Notes: a model not told the origin generated them from the letters alone. A stretch of 42,445 nucleotides of DNA from Hyphomicrobiales bacterium (GCA_003241815.1 QBLV01000019.1:1-42445); one strand, 5' to 3'; counted from the stretch's first letter, positions 33,479 through 41,689 are shown. Numbers and translations: made by a program.

Positions 33479-33705
33479 CGTCTTTGATCTCACGCCAGTT
33501 CGCTTCGCTGACGGCTCCGATGGGGCGGCCTGGCTGGCCGGCGGGCCGCCGCCCTTGCGAATGGTGCGCGTTCGAAATCCCTCTCGAACTCTCCGCCACT
33601 TCGCTCTCCATCGCCCAAAGAAGGCTGGAAAGTCCGGGCTGGCTCCGACCGTCGATTTCGCGGCTCCTGAAAGCGCGCGTGTCGGGACGGCCAGCGGTCA
33701 GCGGC

Positions 33706-34842
33706 TCAACGAGATCCGTTGTATTGCGGCATTGTCGGCTTGGTGCCGAATATCAGTTGCTGTGGGTCCTGCTCCACCTGCCGCAACGTTCGGCCCACCC
33801 CTGTCAGCGCACGCCGGCCACTGTCGACGAAGGGTTGGATGCCGCGCAGGCCGGTGGCCGTGAAACGCACGATTTCAGCGGTGATGACTGCCGAACTCTT
33901 GTCGAGGTTCTCGGCCAGCGTACGAAGATTCCTGGCCGCCTCGCTGACGTCGGAAAAGGCATTGCTGCCCTCCTCGCCAGCGGCATTGTTCAGGAAGACC
34001 TGCGCGCCCTTCAGCACGCCCTCCATCTGGTCGGCTGCCCTGTTGAGCTTTCCGGACATGGAGACCGTGTCCTTCAACGCCTTGCTGACCTCGCCGCTGG
34101 CGCCGCCGAGCGTCGCAGCGAGCTTGCTGGCATCCTCGACCGTCGCAACGATGTAATCTCGATCGATCGCGCGGATCGCCTGGGTCATGTCCTCGCTGAA
34201 GGCGCCCAGCTTCTGCGTGACAGGGGTGACGACATCAGCGACCGTGCCGATGCCCTGCATCATTCTGGCGACGCCATCGGCGCTGTCGCCGAGCGCGGCC
34301 GAGAACTGTTCCACGCCGCGGATCCCTTCGGCGATCGGGCCGGCATTCTGCTTGACCATCGCCTCGATGCCGCCCAGTGCGTCCTCGGCGGACTTGGCCG
34401 CGGCACGCACCGTCTCGATCAGCCCTTCCGTGGGCTCGGCCGTGATGGTCAGGAGGCGATGGCCTTGTTGCGCCGTCAGGGGCGCAGCATCAGGAGAGCC
34501 ACCGAGAAGCTGTACGGCAACGACACCGGCGATGCCCTGCGCCTCGATGCGGGCGCGGGTGTCGACACGCAGCGGCGTCGATTGTTCGACCTTGATCACC
34601 GCATCGATCTGGCCGGGATCGCCAGGGTGGAAGGCGATCTGCGTCACCTCGCCAACGCGCAGCCCGTTGAACAAAACGCTGGAGCCGGGCCCCAGGCCCG
34701 TCACCTTGTCGTTGAAAATCAGCAGGACTTCGGTTGTGGCGGCGCGGCCGCCGCTGTTGAGCCAATAGACGAAACCGAACAGCACAGCCACGATCGCCAG
34801 CGTGAAGAGTCCGACCAGCGCATGGCTCGCTCGCGATTCCAT
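33706..34842 (-). CDS. MCE/MlaD family protein, single membrane anchor
   Basis: The 378-residue envelope protein has one N-terminal transmembrane helix (ALVGLFTLAIVAVLFGFVYW). An MCE domain follows (TTEVLLIFNDKVTGLGPGSSVLFNGLRVGEVTQIAF), and then a long helical region with regular heptad-like spacing. MCE proteins form rings or tubes that carry lipids between membranes, usually with MlaE and MlaF homologues. None are encoded next to this gene, and the usual auxiliary lipoprotein is missing too. A partner must be elsewhere if it works in transport. It lies convergent to tRNA-Ser and divergent from the riboswitch operon. Confidence 0.86.
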   Translation of the reverse strand: MESRASHALVGLFTLAIVAVLFGFVYWLNSGGRAATTEVLLIFNDKVTGLGPGSSVLFNGLRVGEVTQIAFHPGDPGQIDAVIKVEQSTPLRVDTRARIEAQGIAGVVAVQLLGGSPDAAPLTAQQGHRLLTITAEPTEGLIETVRAAAKSAEDALGGIEAMVKQNAGPIAEGIRGVEQFSAALGDSADGVARMMQGIGTVADVVTPVTQKLGAFSEDMTQAIRAIDRDYIVATVEDASKLAATLGGASGEVSKALKDTVSMSGKLNRAADQMEGVLKGAQVFLNNAAGEEGSNAFSDVSEAARNLRTLAENLDKSSAVITAEIVRFTATGLRGIQPFVDSGRRALTGVGRTLRQVEQDPQQLIFGTKPTMPQYNGSR

Positions 34843-35092
34843 CGGTCAGAATGCATCCATTTCTCAACCGGGCAGGCAGGCCCCGTCTCACGTTATTCAG
34901 TGGCGACCGCAGAGGGTTATCGCCGATGCGCAGGAATTGCCATTTTATTTGCACGAGACCATGTCCACCAGGGCGCTTGGCGATCACCGCGGCGTTCGGG
35001 TGGATTTGGCCGCGGCTCCATCAGCGCGAAGGTTTTCTCTTTCGGCTTCGTCACCCGTGTCGCGCCTCGGTTGCGAACAGCAGGCGTCTTCC

Positions 35093-35122
35093 TTGACAGG
35101 GCGGCGTGCGGCCCGTCATGCT
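35093..35122 (+). promoter_or_regulatory. Candidate promoter of the TPP-riboswitch operon
   Basis: A perfect TTGACA is followed after 17-18 bp by a weak -10 (TCATGC/CATGCT), placing the transcript start right before the riboswitch. Confidence 0.5.
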
Positions 35123-35129
35123 GACGGCT

Positions 35130-35238
35130 GTTCCCAGGGGGGCCTCGCTAGGAGGCTGAGATTCCGCCCGTCCGAGCTCTCGTCCGGACAACGCGGTGAC
35201 CCTCCGAACCTGATCCGGGTCATGCCGGCGTAGGGATG
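35130..35238 (+). promoter_or_regulatory. TPP riboswitch (THI element)
   Basis: The conserved blocks appear in order. GGGGGGCC and GGAGGCTGAGA form P2 and the pyrimidine-sensing loop. The GTCCGAGC...GTCCGGAC region is a variable P3 extension. GACCC, GAACCTGATCCGGGTCATG and CCGGCGTAGGGA form P4/P5 and close P1 with TTCCC. It binds thiamine pyrophosphate and should switch off the downstream operon when TPP is abundant. An intrinsic terminator 10 nt later provides the expression platform. Confidence 0.95.
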
Positions 35239-35247
35239 CGGGACATC

Positions 35248-35268
35248 GGGCGGACAGCCGCCCCTTTT
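35248..35268 (+). terminator. Terminator of the TPP riboswitch expression platform
   Basis: GGGCGG, loop ACAG, CCGCCC, followed by CTTTT. It lies between the aptamer and the first gene, where it would cut transcription when TPP is bound. Confidence 0.85.
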
Positions 35269-35303
35269 CCAAACTCGCGCCGTTGGTCCGGTTTCGCTGT
35301 CGC

Positions 35304-36434
35304 ATGCAGGGCATTCGCCCGACCATGCGGGCTTTTGGGAAGGCGTGGCTGGACGTGACGGAAGCGCAGATCATCGAGGCGTTGCTCGCCTTCATCGACC
35401 GGGGTGAGGCAACTGAAGCCGCATTCGAAGAGATGGCGCTGGCGGTCTTCGCCTATCAGTTCGCCCACAACCAGCCTTATCGGCGTTTCGCGATCCAGCG
35501 CGGGCGAACCACGCTGACGGTTCGCAACTGGCGCGATATTCCCGCCGTGCCGATCACCGCTTTCAAGGATCTGACGTTGAGCTGCACCCCGCCGGAGCAG
35601 GTCGAGCGCGTTTTCATGACCAGCGGCACGACGCAGGGCGGGGTCAGGGGCAAGAGCTATCACCCGACGCTGGCGGTGTGGGACCGCTCGATGTTGGTGA
35701 ATTTCCGCCAGCGCTTCATGCAAGGGCGCGACCGCATCGCGATGGGCATTCTCTTTCCCGATGAGGAGGCGATGCCGAACTCGTCGCTGGCGCATTACCT
35801 GTCCCTGGCGAAGCGCGAATGCGGGTCGGCCGATAGCGAGGGCTTCATCGGGCCCGATGGCCTCGACTTGGGCCGGCTGATCGCGGGGCTGGAGCGGGCG
35901 GAGACGTCGGGCGAACCTTTCGCCCTGCTGGGCGCGAGCTATTCCTTCGTTCATCTGCTCGATGCGCTGGCGGCGGCGGGGCGGCGTTTTGCTTTGCCGG
36001 AAGGCAGCCGGATTCTCGACACCGGCGGCTTCAAGGGCCAGTCGCGCGAGATGGGTGCCGATGCGTTCTACGATGCACTTTCGGCCGCGCTCGGCGTGCC
36101 GCGCCGTGCGTGCATCAACATGTACGGGATGACCGAGCTCAGCACGCAGTTCTACGACGACGGCAACGCGTTCTGCCCGCCGGTGAAATCGGGGCCGCAC
36201 TGGATCCGCAGCCGCGTCGTCGATCCCGTCACCGGGCGCGACGTGCCAGAGGGCACGACCGGGGTGCTGGCGCATCACGACCTCGCCCATTTCAACTGCG
36301 TCTCGGCGATCCTCACGGAGGATGCCGGCATCATGGTCGATGCAGGGTTCAAGCTGCTGGGTCGCGTGGACGGGGCCGATTCGAAGGGCTGCTCGCTCGC
36401 CGTCGCGGAATTCCTGAAGGCGGCGCGAGGTTAG
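35304..36434 (+). CDS. LuxE-like acyl-protein synthetase (acid-activating enzyme)
   Basis: LuxE-family enzymes use ATP to activate a carboxylic acid as an acyl-AMP and pass it to a partner reductase. The protein of about 376 residues contains the adenylate-forming motif FMTSGTTQGG, YHPTLAVWD, LLGASYSFVHLLDALA, ILDTGGFKGQSREM, and NMYGMTELSTQFYDD. All are typical of the family. The start is uncertain: TTG 35283 (track), ATG 35304 and ATG 35325 are all possible, and none has a strong ribosome-binding site. It is the first gene after a TPP riboswitch, and the LuxC-like gene starts 3 nt after its stop. No luciferase genes are present, so a bioluminescence role is unlikely. Confidence 0.88.
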   Translation: MQGIRPTMRAFGKAWLDVTEAQIIEALLAFIDRGEATEAAFEEMALAVFAYQFAHNQPYRRFAIQRGRTTLTVRNWRDIPAVPITAFKDLTLSCTPPEQVERVFMTSGTTQGGVRGKSYHPTLAVWDRSMLVNFRQRFMQGRDRIAMGILFPDEEAMPNSSLAHYLSLAKRECGSADSEGFIGPDGLDLGRLIAGLERAETSGEPFALLGASYSFVHLLDALAAAGRRFALPEGSRILDTGGFKGQSREMGADAFYDALSAALGVPRRACINMYGMTELSTQFYDDGNAFCPPVKSGPHWIRSRVVDPVTGRDVPEGTTGVLAHHDLAHFNCVSAILTEDAGIMVDAGFKLLGRVDGADSKGCSLAVAEFLKAARG

Positions 36435-36436
36435 CC

Positions 36437-37888
36437 GTGGTCGAGTTCGCGGGGCATCTGCCTGGATTAGCGGCCGCGGAGGTCGAATGGCGCATGCTGG
36501 ATTTCGCCGCCTGGGGCGAGAGCGTGCAGGTTTCCGTGCCGGTGCTCAGCGAGGCGCAAGCGCTCGCGCTGGCCGCCCGCGTCCGCGAGAATGCGCGGAG
36601 CTATCTGAAGACGCTGTCCGTCGCGCAGATCGTCGTGACCATCGACAAGGCGGTGGCGCGGCTGCTCGATCGTGACGATCCCCTGCGGCAAAAGCTGGAG
36701 GCGATCCTGCCCATCGTCACCGGCTATGACCGGGAGACGGTACGGCTGGGCCTGTCCGGCTATCTCAGGACATTCCGGGCTCCCCAACTGCAGCGCTTCC
36801 TCACTGAGGATTTCGCCAATCCCGGCATGCTCGATGCCTTCCAGCCGGCGATAAAGGGCGGTTTCACGCGGGCCTACGGGCCGGAACTGCTGCTGCACAT
36901 CTGGGCGGGAAACGTGCCTGGACTGCCGCTGTGGAGCATGATCTCGGGGTTGCTGGTGAAGGCGGGGACCATCGGCAAGGTCGCCAGCGGCGAGCCGCTG
37001 CTGGCCGGCTGGTTCGCGCAGATCCTGGCTGAGATCGATCCGAAGCTCGGGGAATGCCTGGCGATCGTCTGGTGGAAAGGCGGCGACGAGGCAAGCGAAC
37101 GCATCTGGCTGGGCGAGGCGGACACCATCGTCGCCTATGGCGGCAATGACGCGCTGGCGGCCATCCGTAACCGCGTCCCGATCACGGCGCGCTTCCTGCC
37201 ACACGGCCATAAGATCGGCTTCGGGTTGGTTTCGGGCGCGGTGCTCGACACGCGCAATGCCGGGCCGCTCGCCCGTCTCGTGGCCCATGATGTCATGCGC
37301 TATGAGCAGCAGGGCTGCTACTCGCCGCAGATGCTGTTCGTCGAGCGTGGCGGCAAGGTCTCGCCGCGCGAATTCGCCGCGTTGGTCTCGGGCGAACTGG
37401 CGAGCTTTGCGCGCACGCATCCGCGTCGGGCACTGTCGGTCGCGGAGGCTGCCGGTGTGGCCGCCTGGCGCAGCGCCGAGGAAATGCGCGCCTTCGACGA
37501 GACCGGACGCGCGGTGCTCGGCGATGCCGGCGATCCCTGGAGCGTCGTCTGCGTTGAGGCGGCTGAGGGACTGGCGCCGAGTGGGCTGAACCGTACGCTC
37601 AAGATCGTGGCGGTGGACAGTCTTGATGCGGTCGTGCCGCTGGTGGCGTCTCACCGGGCGTTCCTGCAGAGCGTGGCGGTTGCTGCCGCCCCCGAGGAAC
37701 TGTTCCGGGTCGCGGCGTTGCTGGGTGAGGCCGGCGTGACCCGGATCTGCGCTTGCGGGCGGATGACGGCGCCGGAGGCCGGCTGGCACAATGACGGGCG
37801 CTTCAACCTGCTCGACCTCGTCACCATCACCGAGATCGAGCAATCGGCCGAACTCGCCGCTGAAGGCTTCGCGCCCTATGTCGACTGA
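36437..37888 (+). CDS. LuxC-like acyl reductase (aldehyde-forming)
   Basis: LuxC enzymes reduce an activated acyl group to an aldehyde with NAD(P)H through an acyl-Cys intermediate. The GTG at 36437 gives 483 residues; the track frame extends into luxE-like sequence. The catalytic Cys is probably C294 in YEQQGCYSPQMLFVE, the standard LuxC site. Other family features are HIWAGNVPGLPLWSMISGLLVKAGTIGK and ITARFLPHGHKIGFGLVSG. It is placed directly after the LuxE-like gene and overlaps the ATPase start by 11 nt, so the transporter and reductase are translated together. The natural acyl substrate is unknown; the riboswitch suggests a thiamine-related acid. Confidence 0.9.
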   Translation: MVEFAGHLPGLAAAEVEWRMLDFAAWGESVQVSVPVLSEAQALALAARVRENARSYLKTLSVAQIVVTIDKAVARLLDRDDPLRQKLEAILPIVTGYDRETVRLGLSGYLRTFRAPQLQRFLTEDFANPGMLDAFQPAIKGGFTRAYGPELLLHIWAGNVPGLPLWSMISGLLVKAGTIGKVASGEPLLAGWFAQILAEIDPKLGECLAIVWWKGGDEASERIWLGEADTIVAYGGNDALAAIRNRVPITARFLPHGHKIGFGLVSGAVLDTRNAGPLARLVAHDVMRYEQQGCYSPQMLFVERGGKVSPREFAALVSGELASFARTHPRRALSVAEAAGVAAWRSAEEMRAFDETGRAVLGDAGDPWSVVCVEAAEGLAPSGLNRTLKIVAVDSLDAVVPLVASHRAFLQSVAVAAAPEELFRVAALLGEAGVTRICACGRMTAPEAGWHNDGRFNLLDLVTITEIEQSAELAAEGFAPYVD

Positions 37889-38642
37889 GCGGCACGGCGA
37901 AGGCTTCGTCGCGATCGAGCAGGCGAGCTACCGCTATGGCGCGGAAGCCCCCATCGTCGATCGCGTCGATTGGGCGATCCCGCGCGGGGCCTTCCATTGC
38001 CTCATTGGGCGCAGCGGCAGCGGCAAGACGACGCTGCTGAAGCTGGCGGCAGGGCTGCTTGCGCCAGATGAGGGCTGCGTACGCATCGACGGCGCCGCGC
38101 TGGAAGGGCCAGGTACCCGGATCGGTTTCGTCTTTCAGCAGCCGACGCTGCTCGACTGGCTCAGCGTCATCGACAATGTGCTGCTGCCGCTCTCGCTGAA
38201 GCGCAGCCTGCGGGCGGAGGACCGGGAGAAGGCGCGGGAGCTCTTGGACCTCGTTTCGCTCGGGGATTACGCACACAGGCATCCGGCGCAGCTTTCGGGG
38301 GGCCAGCAGAGCCGGGTCGCGGTCGCCCGGGCGCTGATCGCGGAACCGGATCTGCTGCTGCTCGATGAGCCTTTCGCCGCGCTCGATGCGCTGACGCGGG
38401 AGGAACTTCAGGACGACCTGCTGGCGCTGTGTGCGATGCAGGCGACGACCGTGCTCTTCGTCACTCATGACATCACGGAGGCTGTCTATCTTGCCGACCG
38501 CGTCGCGATTATGGCGGCGGGCCGGCTGCATCATGAGTTGGCGGTGGACCTGCCGCGTCCGCGCAACCGGGCGATGCGCTATGGCCAAGCCTTCAACACG
38601 CTCTGCCTGGAGTTGAGGCAGGCGATGGATGGCGCACCATGA
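37878..38642 (+). CDS. ABC importer ATPase, ThiZ-like
   Basis: The 254-residue ATPase drives the permease encoded next. It has Walker A GRSGSGKTT, Q-loop FVFQQPTLLDWLSV, signature LSGGQQSR, Walker B LLLLDEPFAALD and switch His in VTHDITEA. All motifs are intact. The Q-loop with LLDWLSV matches SsuB/TauB/ThiZ-type importers. The track start at 37791 is rejected; the ATG at 37878 overlaps the LuxC-like stop. The TPP riboswitch upstream argues for a thiamine-precursor importer of the ThiXYZ kind rather than a sulfonate or nitrate importer. Confidence 0.88.
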   Translation: MSTERHGEGFVAIEQASYRYGAEAPIVDRVDWAIPRGAFHCLIGRSGSGKTTLLKLAAGLLAPDEGCVRIDGAALEGPGTRIGFVFQQPTLLDWLSVIDNVLLPLSLKRSLRAEDREKARELLDLVSLGDYAHRHPAQLSGGQQSRVAVARALIAEPDLLLLDEPFAALDALTREELQDDLLALCAMQATTVLFVTHDITEAVYLADRVAIMAAGRLHHELAVDLPRPRNRAMRYGQAFNTLCLELRQAMDGAP

Positions 38643-39388
38643 CCGTTCGCATCGCATCGGCCCTGTTGCTGCTTGCCCTGCTCGGCGGCTGGGAGGCCTG
38701 GTGCCGGCTCGGCAATGTGCCGGCGCTGATCGTGCCGGCACCGTCCTCCGTTTTCGCAACGCTCTGGAGCGAGATCGTCAGCGGGCGGCTGCTTCCGCAT
38801 CTGGCGATCACGGCGACCGAGATGGCGCTGGGCCTGGCGCTCGGCTGCGTGGTCGGGCTCGGCACCGGCATCCTGCTGGACGAAGCCAGCTTTCTGCGCC
38901 GGCTTCTGCACCCCTACATCGTCGCCAGCCAGGTGGTGCCGAAGCTTGCCTTGGGCCCGCTCTTCATCATCTGGTTCGGCTTCGGCATGGCGCCTACGGT
39001 GGTGATCACCGCGCTGATCTGCTTTTTCCCGCTGATGGAGAATACGCTGACTGGCTTGGCTCAGGTCGATCCGGCCCGGCGCGAACTGTTCCGCATGCTG
39101 GGCGCCAGCCCGCTCCAGACGCTGCTGCGGCTGAAGCTGCCGAGCGCCCTGCCGGTGATCCTCGCCGGGCTTCGCGTCGCGGTCGTGCTGTCGCTGGTCG
39201 GGGCGGTCGTCGGCGAGTTCATCGGCGGCCGGGCGGGGCTCGGCGCCTCGATCATCGCCGCTCAGAGCGTGATGGATTCCAGCCTGATGTTCGCGCTCTT
39301 CATCGTGATCACGCTGCTGGGCATGGTTTTCTATCAGGCGGCGCTCCTGACCGAGCGACTGCTGCTGCGCCACCATCTGAAAGGGTAA
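38639..39388 (+). CDS. ABC importer permease, ThiX-like
   Basis: The 249-residue inner-membrane permease of the SsuC/TauC/ThiX group has six probable helices starting with IASALLLLALLGGWEAW. IVPAPSSVFATLW is a family hallmark. The EAA loop ELFRMLGASPLQTLLRLKLPSALPVILAGLRVA contacts the ATPase. The ATG overlaps the ATPase stop (ATGA). It works with the ThiZ-like ATPase and the following binding protein. Confidence 0.88.
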   Translation: MTVRIASALLLLALLGGWEAWCRLGNVPALIVPAPSSVFATLWSEIVSGRLLPHLAITATEMALGLALGCVVGLGTGILLDEASFLRRLLHPYIVASQVVPKLALGPLFIIWFGFGMAPTVVITALICFFPLMENTLTGLAQVDPARRELFRMLGASPLQTLLRLKLPSALPVILAGLRVAVVLSLVGAVVGEFIGGRAGLGASIIAAQSVMDSSLMFALFIVITLLGMVFYQAALLTERLLLRHHLKG

Positions 39389-39441
39389 GTCATGATTGCC
39401 GCGAACCGCTTCGATCTTTCGCATGTCCTCCGAATGGGGCT

Positions 39442-39544
39442 CGTCATCCTGGCCGGAGCGAAGCGGAGCGCCGGGATCCATCATAGGGCGGCGACAGTGC
39501 CCTACGATGGATCCCGGGACGCCCTGCGGGCGCCCAGGATGACG
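39442..39544. repeat. Palindromic repeat (family C) at the 5' end of the binding-protein gene
   Basis: CGTCATCCTGG at 39442 is mirrored by CCAGGATGACG ending at 39544, and inner arms GGGATCCAT/ATGGATCCC also pair. It separates the permease from the signal peptide of the binding protein and supplies that protein's likely start codon (ATG in GGATGACG). Confidence 0.85.
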
Positions 39545-40513
39545 GGGAGGGTGGTGATCGCGGCCCTGACAATGTTCATCGGCCTCTCTTCCGTCGCCCA
39601 CGCCCAACCCCTCGACAAGGTCACGGTCGCGGGCTGGAGCCAGCCGATCAGCGAGATCACCAATCTGCTGGCCGAGCCGGACAAGGGCTTCTTCAAGGCC
39701 AAGGGCATCGATCTCGGCTATGTGCCGGGCAGCGGCGGCGGCTCGGCGATCCAGAACATGCTGACGGGCCAGGCCGACATTGCCTTCACAGATCCCGCTG
39801 CGCTCTATCTCGCGCTCGACAAGGGCGAAAAGCTGGTCGCGATCTACAACATCTATCCGCAGAACGTCTTCAACGTGGTCGCGCCCAAGTCCAAGGGCAT
39901 CAAGGGTCCGGCCGATCTCAAGGGCAAGCGCATCGGCGTCTACTCCCTGTCGAGCGGCACGCGGCAGAACCTGCAGGTGCTGCTGCATCAGGTCGGGCTG
40001 ACGGAGAAAGACGTGACGATCGAGGTCACCGGCCTGCTCAACTTCGCGCCGCTGATCCAGGATCAGGTCGATGCGACGGCTGCGACCGATACCGGACTCC
40101 TGGTCGCGAAGATGAGGGGGCTGCCCGAGGTCGACGTCATCGAGGTCAAGGACCATCTCAATCTGCCCAGCGACATTTTCGTCGTGACGCAGGCGACCTA
40201 TGAGGCGAAAAAGCCGCTGCTCAAGCGCTTCCTCGCAGCCTATCGCGACAGCGCCGCCTGGATGATCGCCAAGCCTGAAGATGCGGCCAAGGTTGCCGTG
40301 ACGCGGGCGATCAACGGCCGCGACGAGGCGCTCAACCTCGAGATCATCAAACTGCGCAACATCTCGACGGTGTCACCGACGACCCATGCCAAGGGGCTCG
40401 GCCATTTTGACCCGGAGCTCATGCAGAAAGGCGCCGATACGTTTCATCAGCTCGGGCTGATCTCAAAGCCGCTCGACATGGCCACGGTGGTGAAGTCGGA
40501 TTTGATCCCGTGA
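39539..40513 (+). CDS. ABC importer substrate-binding protein, ThiY/THI5-like
   Basis: The periplasmic protein is of the NMT1/THI5 and SsuA fold. The track start at 39392 reads through a palindromic repeat. The ATG at 39539, the last bases of that repeat, gives 324 residues with a clear signal peptide (VVIAALTMFIGLSSVAHA). The mature part starts QPLDKVTVAGWSQPISEITNLL, followed by GFFKAKGIDLGYVPGSGGGSAIQNMLTGQADIAFTDP and the hinge region LKGKRIGVYSLSSGTRQNLQVLL. Members of this family bind pyrimidine precursors such as HMP or formylaminopyrimidine, or sulfonates. The riboswitch context favours a thiamine-related ligand. Confidence 0.86.
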   Translation: MTGRVVIAALTMFIGLSSVAHAQPLDKVTVAGWSQPISEITNLLAEPDKGFFKAKGIDLGYVPGSGGGSAIQNMLTGQADIAFTDPAALYLALDKGEKLVAIYNIYPQNVFNVVAPKSKGIKGPADLKGKRIGVYSLSSGTRQNLQVLLHQVGLTEKDVTIEVTGLLNFAPLIQDQVDATAATDTGLLVAKMRGLPEVDVIEVKDHLNLPSDIFVVTQATYEAKKPLLKRFLAAYRDSAAWMIAKPEDAAKVAVTRAINGRDEALNLEIIKLRNISTVSPTTHAKGLGHFDPELMQKGADTFHQLGLISKPLDMATVVKSDLIP

Positions 40514-40565
40514 GCTTCACCGTTATCGCGAGCGCAATCCCGGCTTATCGGACGAGGCCATCGCC

Positions 40566-41333
40566 ATGAAGTTTCGCGACAGGACAATCCTCGTCACCGG
40601 CGCAAGCCGGGGCATCGGCGCTGCCATCGCCAAGGCTTTTGCCGCCGAGGGCGGGCTGGTGATCGTGAACTACCGCCGCAGCGAGGCGGCGGCACTGGCC
40701 GTCGTCGAGACCTGTCGCGCGGCCGGCGGGCAGGCGCTGGCGATCGCGGCCGACGTCACGGTGGCAGCCGAGGTCGAGGCGATGGTCGCGCGCATCGCGC
40801 AGGAGGCCGGCCGCCTCGACGTCGTCGTCAACAATGCTTTCGCGCCTTATGTGTTCGACGCGGACAACCGGGCACGCTTCTGGGAGACGCCGTGGTCGGC
40901 CTATCAGGCGCAGGTCGATGGCGCGCTGAAGGCCACCTACAACGTCTGTCAGGCTGTGCTGCCGTTGATGCGGCAGCGGGGCAGGGGCTCGATCGTCAAC
41001 ATGGCGACCGATCTCGTGGCGCGGCCGAGCATCGCCTATCACGACTACACCACCGGCAAGGCGGCCCTGATCGGCTTCAGCCGCAATCTCGCGACCGAGC
41101 TCGGGCCGCTCGGCATCCGGGTGAATTGCGTCGCGCCGGGGCTGGTCTGGCCGACGGATGCGAGCCGGGGGACGCGCGAGGCGGTCAAGGACATGCTGAT
41201 TGCCCAGACGCCGCTGGGTCGCATCGCCACGCCGGAGGATGTCACCGGGCCGGTGCTCTTCCTCGCCTGCGACTGGAGCGGCTTCGTCACCGGCCAAACC
41301 CTGCATGTCGATGGCGGGCTGGTGATGAGCTGA
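40566..41333 (+). CDS. SDR family oxidoreductase in the TPP-riboswitch operon
   Basis: The 255-residue SDR has ILVTGASRGIGAAIAKAFAAEGG, NYRRSEA after strand 2 (Arg pair, favouring NADPH) and VVNNAFAPYVFDA. YHDYTTGKAALIGF carries the catalytic Tyr and Lys. The residue 13 before the Tyr, normally the catalytic Ser, is Thr here (NMATDLVARPS). It starts 52 nt after the binding-protein stop and is probably co-transcribed. An SDR recurs in thiamine-regulated loci of other bacteria (called oarX as I recall). Reduction of an aldehyde or ketone made by the LuxC-like enzyme is a plausible role, but not shown. Confidence 0.83.
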   Translation: MKFRDRTILVTGASRGIGAAIAKAFAAEGGLVIVNYRRSEAAALAVVETCRAAGGQALAIAADVTVAAEVEAMVARIAQEAGRLDVVVNNAFAPYVFDADNRARFWETPWSAYQAQVDGALKATYNVCQAVLPLMRQRGRGSIVNMATDLVARPSIAYHDYTTGKAALIGFSRNLATELGPLGIRVNCVAPGLVWPTDASRGTREAVKDMLIAQTPLGRIATPEDVTGPVLFLACDWSGFVTGQTLHVDGGLVMS

Positions 41334-41575
41334 GACGTGGCGCGCATCAGGAAATTTGAGCGGTCTTGTGAAGCTACGTTATGAGGTCGGCGCTCGGTCC
41401 GCACGAAGTTCCGTGCCCGGGGCATCGCGCCGCACAACTGGGCCGGCATCTGAAATTTTCACCGTGAATGCGTGAACAGCGCAAGGACTATGCTTGCGAC
41501 TTCGGCGGCGCGCGCTTTTTGCCGCCAGGTAGCAATCTGGAAGGCCATAGACGGCGAAATGGGTGGGTGCGGGTC

Positions 41576-41665
41576 GATGGCTTAGGGCGCGGGCGAGGCC
41601 GGCTGGGTCGGGCTGATGGCGTTAGGGCGGTGCGCGGGGGCGTCGCCCGGCGCGATCTCCATCCT
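41576..41665. repeat. Direct repeats and partial family D repeat
   Basis: GATGGCTTAGGGCG and GATGGCGTTAGGGCG lie 39 bp apart. They are followed by GGCGCGATCTCCATCC, which is also found inside the family D repeat near 20430. This occupies part of the 433-bp gap between the SDR and the last gene. Before it (41334-41575) I see nothing I can name. Confidence 0.5.
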
Positions 41666-41689
41666 TAAAATAATAATTGATATTATCTC

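Noticed and set aside
35304-37888. Bioluminescence locus suggested by luxE and luxC homologues
   Set aside because: No luxA/luxB or luxD is present, and the genes follow a TPP riboswitch with a ThiXYZ-like transporter.
41468-41668. 66-residue plus-strand ORF
   Set aside because: It lies within direct repeats and G-rich DNA, has no ribosome-binding site and has an R/G-rich translation.
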